Positions 25,433 through 34,536 of a DNA stretch of 64,000 bases are shown here, in pieces. Under the pieces are notes generated by a model. The model ran no database searches, was not told the origin of the DNA, and saw only the letters and a program-made list of their open reading frames with translations. Within the stretch, counting starts at the first letter, position 1. Each line of letters opens with the position of its first letter. This DNA comes from CAZCEC01 sp964497615. Lineage in GTDB: Bacteria; Chloroflexota; Anaerolineae; Anaerolineales; UBA6663. Made by a program: the position numbers and the translations under genes. Where the stretch lies: contig CAZCEC010000031.1 in the NCBI GenBank assembly GCA_964497615.1, positions 1-64,000 on the forward strand. Direction: 5' to 3'.

Positions 25433-26872
25433 CTAGTGGGTGGAGCGTTGGCGGCGGCCGCGGCGGGTGCGGGGCGCGGCCACGGCGCCCGCGCCAGCGG
25501 GCTGATGGTGGCCGCGCTGGGCGGGCGTGGCGCCGGTGTGAGGCGCGTGCGCGGCAGCCGCTGGCTGAGCGTGCGGCTGGCGGCTGACGGCAGGTGTGCT
25601 GCTCGTCTTGGGGCGGGCGGGTTGGTGCCCATTGGCCGGGCGGCCTTGCGGCTGGGGGTTGGACCCTCGTTGGCCCTGCGGGCGCGGCGCGCGGCCATTC
25701 TGGGGCCGGCCAAAGTGCGGGCGCGGCGGGGCCGGGGGGCGCTCGTCGCGGGCGGCATAGTCGAAGTCGGGGAGCTTGACGCGCTCCAGCCTGCTCTTGA
25801 GGGCGCGCTCGATGTCGCGCACCATGTCGGCATCGTCGGACGTGGTTAGGGTGAAGGCGTCGCCGGTGCGGGCGGCGCGGCCCGTGCGCCCGATGCGGTG
25901 GGTATAGGCATCCACGGTGTCGGGGATGTCGTAGTTGATGACGTGCGAGATCAGGGCGATGTCGAGGCCGCGGGCGGCGATGTCGGTGGCGACCATGATC
26001 TGGTACGACCCGTCGCGGAAGCCCGCCATCGCCTTCTGGCGTTGGTTCTGCGACAGGTTGCCCTGGAGCGCCGTGGCCGCGAAGCCGGCGGCCTTGAGCT
26101 GCTGGGCCACGCGCCGGGCGCGGTGTTTGGTGCGCGTGAAGATCAGGACGCTCTCGGTATCGGTGCCGGCCAGCAGGCGCAGCAGCAGGGGCGTTTTGAG
26201 GTGCGCCGGGACGGGGTAGAGGGCGTGGGCCACCGTCTCCAGCGGCTTCTCGAAGGCCACTTGCACCGTTGTGGGCTGGTGGAGGATGTCGTGGGCCAGC
26301 TTGCGGACGTCGTCGGGCATGGTGGCGCTGAAGAGCAGGGTTTGGCGCTGCTTGGGGAGGTGGGCCAGGATGCGGCGGATGTCGGGCAGGAAGCCCATGT
26401 CAAACATCCGGTCGGCCTCGTCGAGCACCAGCACTTCCAGCCCGCTGAGGGTGATGGTCTTCTCGCGGATATGGTCGAGCAGGCGGCCGGGGCAGGCCAC
26501 CACGATCTCCACGCCGGCCCGCAGTTTGGCGATCTGGTTGTTCATGCTCACGCCGCCGTAGACGGTGGTGGAGCGAATGCGGGTGTGCGCGCCCAGGTCG
26601 CGGATGGCGTCGTTGATCTGCTCAGCCAGCTCGCGGGTGGGGGCGATGATGAGGGCCCGCACCCGCCCGCGTGGACCGGTGAGCAGCCGCTGGAGGATGG
26701 GCAGGACGAACGCGGCGGTCTTGCCAGTGCCGGTTTGCGCCAGGCCGATGAGGTCGCGCCCGGCGGTGACCGGGGGGATGGCCTGGACCTGGATGGGGGT
26801 GGGGGTCTCGTAGCCGAGGGCGGTGACGCCCTGGGCGATACGGGAATCGAAGTTGAAACTGGAAAAGCTCAC
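25433..26872 (-). CDS. DEAD-box ATP-dependent RNA helicase (RhlE-like)
   Basis: This 479-residue protein has all the SF2 helicase motifs: the Q motif (GYETPTPIQVQAI), motif I AQTGTGKT at residues 45-52, PTRELAEQI, and VLDEADRMFDMGF (DEAD). The SAT motif and the C-terminal HRIGRTGRAARTG motif VI are also present. From about residue 375 a low-complexity Arg/Pro/Gly/His-rich tail follows, probably an RNA-binding extension, as in RhlE and CsdA types. It is convergent with glmS (44-base gap) and divergent from the DUF4157 gene. Likely role: RNA remodelling, ribosome assembly or cold adaptation. Confidence 0.93.
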   Translation of the reverse strand: MSFSSFNFDSRIAQGVTALGYETPTPIQVQAIPPVTAGRDLIGLAQTGTGKTAAFVLPILQRLLTGPRGRVRALIIAPTRELAEQINDAIRDLGAHTRIRSTTVYGGVSMNNQIAKLRAGVEIVVACPGRLLDHIREKTITLSGLEVLVLDEADRMFDMGFLPDIRRILAHLPKQRQTLLFSATMPDDVRKLAHDILHQPTTVQVAFEKPLETVAHALYPVPAHLKTPLLLRLLAGTDTESVLIFTRTKHRARRVAQQLKAAGFAATALQGNLSQNQRQKAMAGFRDGSYQIMVATDIAARGLDIALISHVINYDIPDTVDAYTHRIGRTGRAARTGDAFTLTTSDDADMVRDIERALKSRLERVKLPDFDYAARDERPPAPPRPHFGRPQNGRAPRPQGQRGSNPQPQGRPANGHQPARPKTSSTPAVSRQPHAQPAAAAHAPHTGATPAQRGHHQPAGAGAVAAPRTRRGRRQRSTH

Positions 26873-26979
26873 TGAGAATGCTCCTGGCTAAACGGGGAGC
26901 CAAGTGTCAATCTCAGCCCTGCCGTGGTGAATGAAGGCAGCATTTTACCATAAAGCAGGTTGGCTGGCGGCACTTGCGC

Positions 26980-27007
26980 TTGCGCGGCCCTTTGACCTGA
27001 CTATACT
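26980..27007 (+). promoter_or_regulatory. Probable promoter for the first DUF4157 gene
   Basis: TTGCGC (26980-26985), a 16-base spacer and TATACT (27002-27007) lie 30 bases before the TTG start. The expected transcription start is near 27014. A TAAAAT hexamer on the opposite strand (26942-26947) may serve the helicase gene. Confidence 0.5.
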
Positions 27008-27036
27008 TAGCGTAACCGCTCCTGTGAGATTGTAAC

Positions 27037-29118
27037 TTGACCACAAACCGCGCCGCCGCCGCCCACGACCAGGACCGCTCCCCGCGCACCCGCCAACCGG
27101 AGCGGGTCAGCCGGGCCGCCGCGCCGCGCGGCCACGCGCCCGCGACGCTGGCGGCGCAGCGCACCGTGGCCGACCCCACGACCGCCAGACCGGCTGAAAT
27201 CCTGGCGCTCCAGAAGACCTACGGTAATCGAGCCGTATCCGGCCTGTTGGGCGGGCAAATGCAAGCCAAGCTGATGGTTGGCCCGGCGGGCGACGCCTAC
27301 GAACAGGAAGCGGACCGGGTGGCGGCGCAGGTGATGCGCATGCCGGCGCCCAGGCCGCCAAGCCCGCGGCCGGCGGTGGGGCGGTTGGCTGGCGCATACG
27401 AGCCCGACATTCAGGCCCAGCCGCTGGCGGCGACCATCACCCCGCTGGCGCAGCGCGCCGCTGGCCCGGCCGCCCCAGCCAGGGGCGATGATCCGGGGGC
27501 GGGCTTCGAAGCCGGGACCGACGTAGAAAGCCGCCTGAGCACGCAGCAAGGCACCGGCCAATCCCTCAGCGGCGAAGTGCGGGCCTTCATGGAGCCGCGC
27601 TTCGGCGCCGACTTCAGCGGGGTGCGGGTTCATACCGGGACCGAGGCGTCGCAATTGAACCGGCAGCTTTCGGCCCAGGCCTTCACCCATGGGCAGGACA
27701 TCTACATGGGGGAGGGCAAGTACAACCCCGGCTCCACCGACGGGCGCCACTTGCTGGCGCACGAATTGACGCACGTGGTGCAGCAGACGGGCGGGGGCGC
27801 CGCCGCTCAGACGAAACTCCAGCGCAAGATCGGCTTCGAGTTTGAGATGAACCACTGGGCCACCTGGCAGGCGGTGCCGGCGGATGCGGTGGATGATCAG
27901 ACCGAGATCAAGACTCGGGCGGCGCAATCGCGCGAGGAGTATCGCGAGGCGGTCCGGGCGGAGGACGAAAACCGCAGCAAGTGGAAGCGGCTGCCGAAGG
28001 GCGCCATCATGGTGGAGAATGGCAACCTGGAGCTGACGGCGGACGACTGGGGCAATGGGAGCGATCTTGAGCTGCGCTCCAAGGCCATGGACGAGACGGA
28101 CGCGGGAACGGTGGCGGCCACCGCCGGATTGGTCGGGGACTCGCTGGACGAGATGGGCGTCGAAATGCGGGCGGCGGCGCGAGCCTATCATCAGCTTCGG
28201 GCGCGCGACCTGACGGGGGTGATCAAGCGGCCGGAAACGTTCTTGACGACGGTCAATCCGGACAAGAAGACGGGCAAGCCACAAATCACCACCGGTGTGC
28301 GGCTCGAAGCCCTGCCCAGCCTGATCCGAAACATGTTCCCCGACCCGGACGAGACGGCCGAAGAGCGCGGCCGCCGCGCCGAGGGCCGGCTGAAGGGGAC
28401 AGGCTTCAATCAGGACACCCAGGAGGCGGGACCGCTGCTGACGATTATGGGCAACGCGCCGGGCAAGGCAGAACGCGCGCTTGCGTCCTACTTGGCGAAG
28501 CACAAACACGCGCCTACGCCGGCCTCCGACAAGCTGAAGGGCCTGACGGCACTGCTGATCGCCTATCTGGATATGGGCAAGAGCGGGCTGGTGCGCAGCT
28601 ATGCCAAGACCATCGCGCCCATCATGGCCCGCACCGACTTCGCTACCATGTTCACCATGCTGCCGACCACTGAGCGCGACTACTACGCAGGCGACAGCGG
28701 CGGCAAGTTCGTTGACCTGCTGAAGGAAGCCGGATATAGCTGGTATGCCATGCGCGGCTCGATCTACAGCGGCGGCATCACCGAGAGCCAGGAGCCCAGC
28801 CAATGGTACCTGGACCTGAAGCGCAAGGACTGGCTCAAGAGCATGACGTCGAAGTCAACGGTAGAGACAGGGACCGACAAGCTCACCCCGGCGAACTACC
28901 CGACGGCGCAGGGCAAGGCCCAGATCGAGGGGCTGGGGTCGTATGCCGACCGCACCGACACGGTGAACACGGGCGCTGGCCCGATCGATGTGCCGATCTT
29001 GGAACTGCGGTCGTTGCCCACCATGGAACCCGATGTGTTCGCGGACATGGTCGTGAAGGTGGCGCGCCTGGTGGCATACCTGAACGAGGGCACAGACAAG
29101 ACCCTGGGCGAAGCCTGA
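27037..29118 (+). CDS. DUF4157 (eCIS core-domain) protein with amidoligase-like C-terminal domain
   Basis: This 693-residue protein starts at a TTG; an in-frame stop 12 bases upstream makes it the first possible start. The N-terminus is disordered and basic, followed by an LQKTYGNRAVSGLL segment and a VGPAGDAYEQEADRVAAQV helix. The DUF4157 domain (about 170-260) carries the HELTH zinc-protease-like motif at residues 242-246. From residue 264 a different domain begins with KIGFEFEM; it has internal LELR repeats and ends ILELRSLP near the C-terminus, a pattern reminiscent of the amidoligase/glutamine-synthetase-like fold. DUF4157 proteins are associated with cargo of contractile injection systems, so this may be an exported toxin. 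No injection-machine genes are in the window. Confidence 0.75.
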   Translation: MTTNRAAAAHDQDRSPRTRQPERVSRAAAPRGHAPATLAAQRTVADPTTARPAEILALQKTYGNRAVSGLLGGQMQAKLMVGPAGDAYEQEADRVAAQVMRMPAPRPPSPRPAVGRLAGAYEPDIQAQPLAATITPLAQRAAGPAAPARGDDPGAGFEAGTDVESRLSTQQGTGQSLSGEVRAFMEPRFGADFSGVRVHTGTEASQLNRQLSAQAFTHGQDIYMGEGKYNPGSTDGRHLLAHELTHVVQQTGGGAAAQTKLQRKIGFEFEMNHWATWQAVPADAVDDQTEIKTRAAQSREEYREAVRAEDENRSKWKRLPKGAIMVENGNLELTADDWGNGSDLELRSKAMDETDAGTVAATAGLVGDSLDEMGVEMRAAARAYHQLRARDLTGVIKRPETFLTTVNPDKKTGKPQITTGVRLEALPSLIRNMFPDPDETAEERGRRAEGRLKGTGFNQDTQEAGPLLTIMGNAPGKAERALASYLAKHKHAPTPASDKLKGLTALLIAYLDMGKSGLVRSYAKTIAPIMARTDFATMFTMLPTTERDYYAGDSGGKFVDLLKEAGYSWYAMRGSIYSGGITESQEPSQWYLDLKRKDWLKSMTSKSTVETGTDKLTPANYPTAQGKAQIEGLGSYADRTDTVNTGAGPIDVPILELRSLPTMEPDVFADMVVKVARLVAYLNEGTDKTLGEA

Positions 29119-29136
29119 CCTCAGCCGATTTCGTTC

Positions 29137-32112
29137 GTGAGCAACCCCCGCGCCGACGCCGTCCGCGACAAAGAGCATTCCCCGCGCACCCGCCAAACGG
29201 ATCGGAGCGGTCCAGCAGCCGCGCCGCCCGTGTCTGCGCCGTCGAAAGCCGGCGTGCAGCGGGCGGTAGATAGCCCCGCTACCGCCGAGCCGGCGGAGAT
29301 CCTCGCCCTCCAAAAATCTCACGGCAACCGCGCCGTCGCCGGGCTGCTGGCCGGGCGGGTGCAGGCCAAGCTGATGGTCGGCCCGGCCGATGATGCCTTT
29401 GAGCGCGAGGCCGACCACTTCGCCGACCTGGTCGTCACCGCACCCGAACCCGCCATCGCGCGGCAGCCCCTGGGACTAGACGAAGACGATACCGCCCAGC
29501 CCAAGACCAGCGTCCAACGCGAGATGGCGCTGGAGGAGGATGAACTGGCGCAGGCCAAGCTCCTCTCGAGAGCCCGCGTTCAACGCGCGGTTGATCTGGA
29601 TGAGGACGAGGTTGAGGTGCCGCAGACGACGCCGACGGTGGACCGGGCTGACTTGCGTGAGGCCGCGGCCGACGAAGACGAGGATGCGCTGGTGCAGCGC
29701 GCGACGGCGCTGGAGGAGGAAGATGACTTGGCGCAAGCCAAGCCGCTAGCGGCCGGAGGCACGCCGTTGGTGCAGCGCGCCTCGGCTGAGGCCGGCTTCG
29801 AAGCCGAGCCAGACGTGGAGCGCCGGCTGCGCGCCCACGAGGGCGGGGGCCAGCCCTTGCCCAGCGGCACGCGCGACCACATGGAGCGGCGCTTCGGCGC
29901 GGACTTCAGCCCCGTGCGGGTTCACACCGGCACCGGCGCGGTGCAGCTTAACCGCGACCTGCAAGCACAGGCTTTTACCCACGGGTCCGACATCTACTTC
30001 AACGCGGGGAACTTCAATCCGGCCACCAAAGGCGGCCAGCATCTGCTGGCGCATGAGCTGACGCATGTCATCCAGCAAGGCGGCGCCGGAAGTGTGCGCT
30101 CGCTGCGGCGCGCGTCTGTCCAGCGGGCGTGGCAGCGCCAGGCCCGCCGCGGCGGGCTGGACCGGCTGGCGCCGCCGCCCGACGCGCGCGCGGCCTCGCT
30201 GGCCGTCAGCCGCGCGACGCCCGGCTTGCAGCGCAAGCGCGGCCTCGTGAGCATGAAGACCAACACCCGCGACTGGCGCGGGCCGCGGACCGATAACCTG
30301 GACGCCGATGCCAGGGCCGTGGAAAAAGCGCGCAAGGGACCGCAATTCACCAAGCTGGAGACGGTGGACTTGTACGACTCGCCCCAGGCGCACATCAGCG
30401 ATTCGTCGGGCGCGATCTTGTGGAAGCGGATCAAGAGCGGCAAGGGCGCCAACCAGTACATCAAGAGCAGCAAGCTGATGGAGGGCATCGAGCCCGGCCA
30501 GTCGCCCAGCACCGAACCGGGCGACATGGGCACCAGCAAGGTCGGCAGCTTTGTGGATGCCACCACCTTTACCGGCGGGCTGGTGGGCAAGACGGACGAC
30601 ATGCTGTTCGAGATGGTCCGCGACCAATCCATGCAGGGCACACTCAGCTCGGGGCTGAACATCGCCGAGGGGGCGACCTGGGGCGGCGCGAGCCTGCTGG
30701 GCATGGCCTCCGCCCTGCGCGACCTGGCCGACGACGAGAAGTCGGCCTGGGACAAGGTGAGCGCCTACTTTACCCTGGTGGGCTCGATGGTGGGGGCGGC
30801 CGGCGGCTCGGCGCAGATCGCCAGCAGCCTGCTGGAGTCCGGCTCGACGTCGGCCTCGCAAGCCAGCACCACCAGCGGCTTTCTGCTTGGCTACCAGGAC
30901 ATGTTCAGCGGGCTGGCCAACGCCGTCAAGACGATCAAGGGCGTCGTGGACCTGATCAAGATGGTGGTCAACGACAAGAAGTACAGCGCGGGCCAGTATG
31001 TGAACACCGGCGGCGAACTGCTGACGGCCGGGCTGGAGACCGCCAAGAGCACGCTGCGGGCCATCCGGCACATCAACGAGGCGCTGTCGGGCTCGGTGGG
31101 CACGCAGTTCCAGCAGTTGATCCCGGGGCTTGACATTGCCATCGCCGCGGTCAAGTCCATCACGCAGGGCTACTATCTGGCCGTCTCGGCGGTGGAGCTG
31201 TCGCGGATGCACAAGCGCAAGCTGGAGTTGAACCAGGCGCTGGTGGACCAGGGCTACACGCCGGAGCAGGTGAAGTCGACCGGCAAGCAATACCGCACCG
31301 AGGAGGCCATGAGCGCCAAGCTGGCGCAGATGGTGGCCGAGAAGCAGGCCAAGATCGACGCGGCCCAAAAGAAACACGACAAGATCAAAGTGGAAGGCAG
31401 CCCGCGGCAGCAGGCCAGGGCGCGTGAAAAGCGCCAGGTGCTGGCCGAGAAGATCGCGGCCCTGAAGATCAAGAAGCAAAACTATCAGGACCGGCTAGAC
31501 GAGCACACCCGGCGCGTGCAGTCAGCGGAGGCGGAGTCGGAGGGGCCGTCGCGCGGGGAGATGGAAGAGCGCGAGCTGTCGAGCGACCTGGCGATTGCCA
31601 ACAAGCGGCGGGTGACGCGCCAGGCGGTGCACATCGCCATGAACCTGGTGCAGATTGCGGGGAGCATCGCCTCCATCGTCTCAGGCCCAGGGGCGCCCGC
31701 GGCGCTGGCGCTGAAGCTGAGCGCAGCCGGGGTGGATGCCAGCCTGCCCTTCTTCCGCTGGATCAAGCAGCGGGGCCGCGATGCGGCGGCGCGCAACCGG
31801 GCCAAGGGCACAACCGGATTGTCCAACAAGATCTTCAACGCCGACAAGTCCGATGCCGCCAAGCTGACGGCGCGCAAGAAGCAGGCGGTCGTCATCCTGA
31901 CCATGGTCGCCAGGCTGCACCCAATGATCCCGGACCCGGAGGCCGACGACTATGACACGCGCGTGACCCGGCTGAAGGAACAGGCGGGCCGGGTGGAGGG
32001 CTACATCCGCGCCTCGGGCTGCCCGCCGGAGAAGCTGTATGCCGCCAATGGCAAGCCGGACAAGCAGGTCGGCATCCTGGTGGAAGAACTGGCGCGCCGC
32101 GAACTGGGCTAA
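29137..32112 (+). CDS. DUF4157 (eCIS core-domain) protein with long helical C-terminal region
   Basis: This 991-residue protein starts at GTG 19 bases after the previous stop. The N-terminus repeats the layout of its neighbour: RTRQ, ILALQKSHGNRAVAGLL, then AKLMVGPADDAFEREADHFA. An acidic linker (residues about 108-215) contains reiterated EEDxLAQAK and VQRA units. The DUF4157 domain follows with HELTH at 306-310. Residues about 370-991 are mostly helical: a Gly/Ser/Ala-rich hydrophobic region (about 490-700), a charged coiled coil (about 720-820) and a second hydrophobic segment near 835-870. This suggests a membrane-active effector, but I do not recognise the domain. It is probably co-transcribed with the first effector. 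Confidence 0.75.
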   Translation: MSNPRADAVRDKEHSPRTRQTDRSGPAAAPPVSAPSKAGVQRAVDSPATAEPAEILALQKSHGNRAVAGLLAGRVQAKLMVGPADDAFEREADHFADLVVTAPEPAIARQPLGLDEDDTAQPKTSVQREMALEEDELAQAKLLSRARVQRAVDLDEDEVEVPQTTPTVDRADLREAAADEDEDALVQRATALEEEDDLAQAKPLAAGGTPLVQRASAEAGFEAEPDVERRLRAHEGGGQPLPSGTRDHMERRFGADFSPVRVHTGTGAVQLNRDLQAQAFTHGSDIYFNAGNFNPATKGGQHLLAHELTHVIQQGGAGSVRSLRRASVQRAWQRQARRGGLDRLAPPPDARAASLAVSRATPGLQRKRGLVSMKTNTRDWRGPRTDNLDADARAVEKARKGPQFTKLETVDLYDSPQAHISDSSGAILWKRIKSGKGANQYIKSSKLMEGIEPGQSPSTEPGDMGTSKVGSFVDATTFTGGLVGKTDDMLFEMVRDQSMQGTLSSGLNIAEGATWGGASLLGMASALRDLADDEKSAWDKVSAYFTLVGSMVGAAGGSAQIASSLLESGSTSASQASTTSGFLLGYQDMFSGLANAVKTIKGVVDLIKMVVNDKKYSAGQYVNTGGELLTAGLETAKSTLRAIRHINEALSGSVGTQFQQLIPGLDIAIAAVKSITQGYYLAVSAVELSRMHKRKLELNQALVDQGYTPEQVKSTGKQYRTEEAMSAKLAQMVAEKQAKIDAAQKKHDKIKVEGSPRQQARAREKRQVLAEKIAALKIKKQNYQDRLDEHTRRVQSAEAESEGPSRGEMEERELSSDLAIANKRRVTRQAVHIAMNLVQIAGSIASIVSGPGAPAALALKLSAAGVDASLPFFRWIKQRGRDAAARNRAKGTTGLSNKIFNADKSDAAKLTARKKQAVVILTMVARLHPMIPDPEADDYDTRVTRLKEQAGRVEGYIRASGCPPEKLYAANGKPDKQVGILVEELARRELG

Positions 32113-32140
32113 TGAGCCCTGGCCGGCAACGGAGCACGGC

Positions 32141-32680
32141 ATGACCCTCGAAGAAACGCACGCCCGGCACCTGGTGGAGCTGGGGTTCCTGCAAGAGGTG
32201 CTGGTGGAGCTGGGCTATGCCACGCACCTGGTGGAAAGATCCGAACAGGCACCCTATCACACCCTGCTAGTGAACCTGGAGCCTGACGAGCTGGGCCGGC
32301 CCCGCCAACTCGCGCTGAACTTCTACCCGGTGGACGAAGCGCTGATTGCTAACAGCCTGCTGCTCCAGTATTACCTGCTGCTTCCGGTGGCGCTGAACGC
32401 GGCCGGCGCGCGGCGGGTGCGCGAGTGGCTTCCGGAGATCAACAGCCAAACGGTGCTGGGGCACTTTGGCCTGGACGCGGAGGCGCAGCGCCTGCACTTC
32501 CGCTATGTGCAGGCGTTGCCGCGCGATGAAGTCATCACCGCCGAAGCGGTCGAGGATGTGCTGACGCTGGTGACCTACAGCCCGCTGCTGTATGCGGCCG
32601 CACTGGAAGGGCTGGCGAACGGCAGCCTGAGGCTGGCCGAGGCTCGGGCGCAGGTGCAGGCGAGATTAGGTCAAACGTAG
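32141..32680 (+). CDS. Small protein, possible YbjN/type III chaperone-like partner of the DUF4157 proteins
   Basis: This 179-residue protein starts 28 bases after the second DUF4157 gene and is probably co-transcribed. The sequence is acidic and leucine-rich with alternating strand and helix patterns: HTLLVNLEPDELGRPRQLALNFYP, a long Leu-rich helix, then LHFRYVQALPRDEVITAEAVEDVL. This resembles the YbjN/secretion-chaperone-like fold, in which small acidic proteins bind secreted cargo. That assignment is by pattern, not by a confident family match. There is no signal peptide or membrane helix. Its position right after two eCIS-type cargo genes suggests a dedicated chaperone or loading factor. 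Confidence 0.5.
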   Translation: MTLEETHARHLVELGFLQEVLVELGYATHLVERSEQAPYHTLLVNLEPDELGRPRQLALNFYPVDEALIANSLLLQYYLLLPVALNAAGARRVREWLPEINSQTVLGHFGLDAEAQRLHFRYVQALPRDEVITAEAVEDVLTLVTYSPLLYAAALEGLANGSLRLAEARAQVQARLGQT

Positions 32681-32730
32681 TCTCTTCGCCGGGCTGCTCG
32701 CTGCCGGGCATTTATCTCCTGGAGGCCAAC

Positions 32731-33828
32731 ATGAACACTGAAGCAGATACGTTGATCGCGCAGCAGCGCGACCAGTTCGTTGAGCGCATGCTGCAGGCCG
32801 TGGGCGGGGCGTTCACGGTGTTCGGGATATATCTCGGTCACCGGCTGGGATATTACCCAGTGCTGGCCGAGGCGCCGCAGACTTCGTTTGAGCTGGCGGC
32901 CCGCACCGGCACGCACGAGCGCTACGCCCGCGAGTGGCTGGAGCAGCAGACCGTGGCGGGCATCCTGGCCGTGGACGACGAGCGCCGGCCGGCCGCCGAG
33001 CGCCGCTATCGCCTGCCGGCGGGACACGTGGAGCCGCTGCTGCACGAGGAGAGCGGCAACTACATCGCGCCGCTGGCGCAGCTATTCGCGGGGGCGGTGC
33101 GCCCCTTGCCGGCGCTGCTGGAGGCCTATCGCACGGGCGGCGGCGTGCCATACGCCGACTATGGCCACGACCTGCGGGAGGGGCAGGCGGCCATCAACCG
33201 GCCGGCGTTTCTGACCGAGTTGGCGCAGACGTGGATTCCCACCATGCCAGAGGTGCATGCCCGCCTGCTGGCGCTGCCCCCGGCGCGCGTGGCCGATATC
33301 GGCTGCGGCTATGGCTGGTCCAGCATCGGCCTGGGGCACGGGTACGAGCACGTTCGCGTGGACGGGTATGACCTGGATGCGCCTTCCATCGAGCGCGCCA
33401 ATGCCATTGCCGCCGAGCGCGGCCTGAGCGACCGTGTGAAATTCCACGTGCGCGATGCGGGCGACGCGGCGCTGGCGGGACAGTATGACCTGGTAACGGC
33501 CTTTGAGTGCGTCCACGACATGTCCAACCCCGTTGGCGTGCTGAGCGCGATGCGGCGGCTGATAGCGCCGGGCGGGGCGGTGTTGGTAGTGGATGAACGC
33601 GTGGGCGACGAATTCACGGCGCAGGGCAACGACGTGGAGTGGATGATGTATGGCTGGAGCATCCTGCACTGCCTGCCGGTGGGCATGGCGGATCATCCCA
33701 CGGCCGGCACCGGCACGGTGATGCGCACGCCGACCCTGGAGCGCTATGCGGAGGAGGCCGGGTTCCGGCGGGTGGAGGTGCTGCCCATCGAGAATTTCTT
33801 CTTCCGGTTCTACCGCCTGCACGCCTGA
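32731..33828 (+). CDS. SAM-dependent methyltransferase with N-terminal winged-helix domain
   Basis: This 365-residue protein has a GGAGG ribosome-binding site seven bases before ATG. Residues 1-110 form a dimerisation/winged-helix-like domain (GYYPVLAEAPQTSFELAARTG and TVAGILAVDDE), as in O-methyltransferase-like proteins. The catalytic core has VADIGCGYGWSSIGLG (motif I), VDGYDLDAPSIERANAIA, a TAFECVHDM segment and APGGAVLVVDERV. The substrate is unknown. It is common in actinobacterial and chloroflexal genomes as a small-molecule methyltransferase. It converges with the pentapeptide-repeat gene. Confidence 0.85.
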   Translation: MNTEADTLIAQQRDQFVERMLQAVGGAFTVFGIYLGHRLGYYPVLAEAPQTSFELAARTGTHERYAREWLEQQTVAGILAVDDERRPAAERRYRLPAGHVEPLLHEESGNYIAPLAQLFAGAVRPLPALLEAYRTGGGVPYADYGHDLREGQAAINRPAFLTELAQTWIPTMPEVHARLLALPPARVADIGCGYGWSSIGLGHGYEHVRVDGYDLDAPSIERANAIAAERGLSDRVKFHVRDAGDAALAGQYDLVTAFECVHDMSNPVGVLSAMRRLIAPGGAVLVVDERVGDEFTAQGNDVEWMMYGWSILHCLPVGMADHPTAGTGTVMRTPTLERYAEEAGFRRVEVLPIENFFFRFYRLHA

Positions 33829-33867
33829 TCGGCCGCTGCGTTGCCGGTGTGCGACGGCGCACTGGGC

Positions 33868-33886
33868 GACGGCGCACCGCGCCGTC
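33868..33886. terminator. Palindrome between convergent genes
   Basis: GACGGCGC-ACC-GCGCCGTC is an 8-bp perfect stem followed by TCTACC. It lies between the methyltransferase (+) and pentapeptide-repeat (-) genes and touches the latter's stop. It could act as a bidirectional terminator, although no T-run is present. It also resembles the dispersed GCGTCTC palindromes near 49.6 kb. Confidence 0.4.
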
Positions 33887-33887
33887 T

Positions 33888-34535
33888 CTACCAGCGGGGC
33901 GGGTCGTCGAACCGGGCGCCGTCGAGCAGGGCGCCGGGGAAGCGCGCGCCGTCCAGCGTTGCGCCGCGAAAATCGGCGCGGGTGAGGTCTGCCTTCTCCA
34001 GGTCCGCACCGGTTAGGTCGGCGTTGCGGAAATCGCAGCCCGCCATCTCGGAGCGGGAGAAATCCGCGCCGGCCAGCATCGCGCCGGTGAAACGGCTGCC
34101 GGTGAAGTCCGAGTCGGTGGCGAGGCAGCCGCGCAGATTGGCGCCGGTGAGGTCCTGGCTCACACAGCCCACGCCGCACAGATCGGCAAACGACAGGTCC
34201 ACGCCCCGCAGGTCCACGTCCTCCAGCCGTGCATGCGAGAGCTTGGCCTGCGCGCCGGCCGTGCCCTTCGCGCCCAGATAGACGCCAAACACCGCGCCCG
34301 CTTCTGTGTCGGCGGTGGTCACCAGTGTGGTCCACGCCCCGCCCGCGCCGCCGCTGAGGAGAAACTCGGCGTGCTGGGCCAGCGTGGTTTGCCACAGCGC
34401 CGGGTCAATCGGGTCCGGCGAGCGGAGAGAGGTCATGGCCTTGTAGCGGGTGGGGCGGGCGGGGCCGCCTGGCGCGGAAGTGTCGGGGTCCGGGCCGGCG
34501 GCGTGGCCGGCGGGTTCGTCCGCGGGGAGGGTCAC
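33888..34535 (-). CDS. Pentapeptide-repeat protein
   Basis: The C-terminal 100 residues are consecutive A(D/N)LxX pentapeptides (LEDVDLRGVDLSFADL ... ADLEKADLTRADFRGATLDGARF) forming a right-handed beta helix. The N-terminal 70-100 residues are a separate domain (LWQTTLAQHAEFLLSGG). I prefer the GTG at 34535, which has a GGAG seven bases upstream and starts one base after the SARP gene's stop, implying translational coupling. An ATG at 34436 would give a 182-residue protein. Function unknown; such proteins often act as scaffolds or in stress responses. It is encoded just downstream of the SARP regulator. Confidence 0.8.
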   Translation of the reverse strand: MTLPADEPAGHAAGPDPDTSAPGGPARPTRYKAMTSLRSPDPIDPALWQTTLAQHAEFLLSGGAGGAWTTLVTTADTEAGAVFGVYLGAKGTAGAQAKLSHARLEDVDLRGVDLSFADLCGVGCVSQDLTGANLRGCLATDSDFTGSRFTGAMLAGADFSRSEMAGCDFRNADLTGADLEKADLTRADFRGATLDGARFPGALLDGARFDDPPRW

Positions 34536-34536
34536 G

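Noticed and set aside
27037..32680. Complete extracellular contractile injection locus
   Set aside because: Only cargo-like DUF4157 proteins and one small protein are present; no sheath, tube, baseplate or ATPase genes occur within the window.
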